Source: Prevotella sp. (lineage in GTDB: Bacteria > Bacteroidota > Bacteroidia > Bacteroidales > Bacteroidaceae). Taken from it: a stretch of 64,000 nt of DNA. The DNA is taken from contig JAIKZG010000031.1 of assembly GCA_024682415.1 (NCBI GenBank), positions 19,923 to 83,922 of the forward strand. Direction: 5' to 3'. Under the pieces are notes generated by a model. It did not search any database, had not been told where the DNA came from, and was given only the letters and a program-made list of their open reading frames with translations. Positions within the stretch are counted from its first letter, which is position 1; each line of letters begins with the position of its first letter. The translations under genes were made by a program, and so were the position numbers. Positions 62,122-64,000 of this stretch are shown in pieces.

Positions 62122-63588
62122 ATGAAGAAACAATTATTATCTTTTATGTTTATGGCATTTTCTGCCACAGCATTTATTGCTTGCTCTTCTTCAGATGAAG
62201 CAGCAAATGAGCAAGGCAATCAACTGAAACTCTCTGCCGGAATTACGGCACAGAAAGAACCTTATAATATAGGCGAGTGGGGCACTGAAATTCAAATAGG
62301 TGATATAGAAGCAGCTATTGCCAAAGAGTTTAAGGTTGATACGACTGCAATAACTCGTACTCCATGCGATGATAGCAACTGGGCAGGAATGACAAATAGA
62401 AACATTGCAGTAAAAGTCGGGAGTACGGTTTACAAATATTCTGTAGACGCAAGCGGAAATCTCACAAGCAATGCGCCCTATTATTTCACGACTACAAGCA
62501 ATGTGAGTGTTGCTTCTTGGTATCCTTATACAACGACTTCGCTTACCTCATTCTCTGTTCAGAGTGACCAAACGAGCTACGCCAACAGAGAAAAGAGCGA
62601 TTTGCTTTATGGCGCAGCAACAGTTAATCAAGGCTCTGCCAACGTAATTTCTTATTCACATAAGGTTGCGAAGCTGATTGTTTCCGTAAAGGTAAACAAT
62701 ACACAGCATATTGCGAACGGCACGATTTCTAAACTCACGATGTCGGGCATTAAACTTTCGGGCACAGTTTCTAATGGTACTTTGACTGCAAGTGGAAGCA
62801 ATGGCACAATCACTTTGCACAATACCATAGCAAGTTCAACTTCGAATAACAATTCCACAGCAACATTTGAGGCTTACCTTATTCCGCAAACTTCTACTTC
62901 TACATTTGTGGTATCGGTTGGTGGAACAAATCTTTCTATTGCCGTGCCGAGCAAGACTTTCGTTGCTGGCAAAATCCATACTCTTGAACTTATATATAAT
63001 GTGGCAGGTAGTGGAACAGAGAATGGTCATGCTTGGGTAAGAATGGGAACGTCCGTGAAATGGGCAACGACCAATTTGGGCGCAAATAACGATTATAATA
63101 AGGGAAGCTATTATCAGTGGGGTGCAACAATCCCCACGGCTACATGTGATAACAATGATAATTTAACTATAGCTTATTCCGGAACAGATCCGTGGTCTTC
63201 TTCAAATAAATATGGTTACTGGAATGTTACTTATGATATAACGCCAACAAGCGGACATGACTGTGCTCGCATTCTATGGGGTGGCACATGGAGAATGCCA
63301 ACAAAAAGTGAGCAGCAGCAATTAATTGATAATTGTACATGGGAAAAAGTTGAATATCACTCAAAAACTTGTGCAAAGATAACGGCTAAGAATGGAAATG
63401 TTATGTATTGGCCTTTTGTTGGTTCTGTTAGAATTGGTAATGGTAATGATTGGGCTTTTCGTTATATGAATTCCACTTATGTAAAATCTCATTTATATGA
63501 TATTATGTGTTATGATGCAGACGCACCATCTTTCTCTCCTTCTGCCAATAAAGATTATGGGCGTGTAACTCGCCCAGTTCTTGATTAA
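62122..63588 (+). CDS. fimbrillin-like/FISUMP fusion lipoprotein
   Basis: Lipobox FIACSSSDE (Cys 21). The first 300 residues are fimbrillin-like (VASWYPYTTTSLTSF, ANREKSDLLYGAATV, ISYSHKVAKLIVSVKV; VGGTNLSIAVPSKTFVAGKIHTLEL), with an Arg at 79 in TAITRTPCD. Residues 310-488 form a FISUMP domain (WVRMGTSVKWATTNLGAN, YYQWGATIP, ILWGGTWRMPTKSEQQQL, NVMYWPFVG, YGRVTRPVLD). It resembles the fusion protein at 48684 in layout but stands alone behind a long leader. The ATG is preceded by AGGAGG at a spacing of 7 nt, unusual in this phylum. Probably an accessory or tip pilin. Confidence 0.85.
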   Translation: MKKQLLSFMFMAFSATAFIACSSSDEAANEQGNQLKLSAGITAQKEPYNIGEWGTEIQIGDIEAAIAKEFKVDTTAITRTPCDDSNWAGMTNRNIAVKVGSTVYKYSVDASGNLTSNAPYYFTTTSNVSVASWYPYTTTSLTSFSVQSDQTSYANREKSDLLYGAATVNQGSANVISYSHKVAKLIVSVKVNNTQHIANGTISKLTMSGIKLSGTVSNGTLTASGSNGTITLHNTIASSTSNNNSTATFEAYLIPQTSTSTFVVSVGGTNLSIAVPSKTFVAGKIHTLELIYNVAGSGTENGHAWVRMGTSVKWATTNLGANNDYNKGSYYQWGATIPTATCDNNDNLTIAYSGTDPWSSSNKYGYWNVTYDITPTSGHDCARILWGGTWRMPTKSEQQQLIDNCTWEKVEYHSKTCAKITAKNGNVMYWPFVGSVRIGNGNDWAFRYMNSTYVKSHLYDIMCYDADAPSFSPSANKDYGRVTRPVLD

Positions 63589-63675
63589 GACACTGAATAA
63601 ATCGAAGTATTCATAATTAAAGCTAAGTTTATAGCCACGCGATATTGCTCGTGAGAGTAGTATCGCTTTTTCATG
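63589..63675. other. short non-coding spacer
   Basis: Between the fimbrillin/FISUMP stop and the 41-bp array. A weak hairpin (CGATATTGCTCGTGAGAGTAGTATCG) may act as the gene's terminator. Confidence 0.4.
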
Positions 63676-64000
63676 GAAATTCTTTGGCGGCTCTCAATCA
63701 AAGTTGAATGAAGTTAGAAATTCCTTGGCGACACGAAATCAAACGTGATTGGAGCTGGAGATTTCTTGGCGAAACGAAATCAAACCTGATTGGAGCTGGA
63801 AATTTCTTGGCGACACAAAACCAAACTTGATTGGAGCTGGAAATTCCTTGGCGACACAAAATCAAACCTGATTGGAGCTGGAAATTTCTTGGCGGCACGA
63901 AATCAAACTTGATTGAAACTGGAGATTTCTTGGCGACACGAAACCAAACTTGATTGGAGCTGGAAATTCCTTGGCGGCACGAAAGCAAACCTGATTGGAG
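63676..64000. repeat. 41-bp tandem repeat array 2, running off the window
   Basis: TTGGCG recurs at 63684, 63725, 63766, 63807, 63848, 63889, 63930 and 63971, always 41 bp. Units read GAAATTCCTTGGCGACACGA followed by AATCAAACTTGATTGGAGCT, the same family as array 1. The minus-strand ORF through it is a by-product of stop-free repeats. Confidence 0.9.

Overview
The window reads as chromosomal DNA from a Bacteroidales bacterium, most likely Prevotellaceae (Prevotella/Segatella-like). This rests on Bacteroidetes-type promoter boxes (TAnnTTTG) in front of most transcription units, general lack of Shine-Dalgarno sites, two SusC/SusD pairs, type V (FimA/Mfa1-like) pilin lipoproteins, FISUMP domains and a T9SS-like C-terminal domain. 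No rRNA, tRNA or CRISPR array was found, and there is no clear prophage or conjugative element.

Layout. 0-5 kb: end of a YfhO-type membrane protein, a GSCFA protein and a secreted FN3-like protein. 5.6-8.1 kb: a BtuB-like TonB receptor and a 5'-truncated ATPase remnant. 8.1-14.3 kb: serine dehydratase and SusCD pair 1. 14.5-16.1 kb: an AAA/DUF4143 ATPase behind four 32-bp-periodic repeats. 16.5-16.9 kb: a 41-bp tandem repeat array. 17-23.3 kb: CoA transferase and SusCD pair 2, divergent from two PLP enzymes of sulfur amino acid metabolism (23.5-25.9 kb). 26-29 kb: VanX-like dipeptidase, a methyltransferase and three small membrane proteins. 29.9-34.3 kb: operon LOG / DUF2851 / thioesterase / dprA / dusB. 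34.5-38.4 kb: ECF sigma factor with putative anti-sigma, argB, speA. 38.5-42.7 kb: pectinesterase, dGTPase, acyl-CoA synthetase. 43-46.5 kb: GH78 rhamnosidase. 46.9-47.8 kb: tyrosine recombinase. 47.9-55.9 kb: an eight-gene type V pilus operon. 56-57.2 kb: a C11 (clostripain-type) lipoprotein protease. 57.4-59.3 kb: a Cthe_2159-like beta-helix lipoprotein. 59.5-61.4 kb: DEAD-box helicase with a leader terminator. 62.1-63.6 kb: a fimbrillin/FISUMP lipoprotein behind a long structured leader. A second 41-bp array runs off the end.

How the parts may work together. In the pilus operon all six fimbrillins carry an Arg 24-28 residues after the lipidated Cys, the place where P. gingivalis FimA/Mfa1 are cut by an Arg-specific protease. 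The proposed anchor lacks it, and a protease family known for Arg/Lys specificity lies just upstream. This is an inference, but a testable one.

The most novel-looking non-coding signals are: (1) three dispersed copies (5.1, 42.8 and 61.9 kb) of a stem-loop element with compensatory base changes; (2) the exact 32-bp repeat series ending in the ATPase promoter; (3) the 41-bp arrays; (4) a 199-bp MITE-like element with perfect 22-bp inverted ends; (5) intrinsic terminators lying between promoter and start codon for the DEAD-box helicase and the recombinase. All family calls come from reading the sequence; no database search was run.
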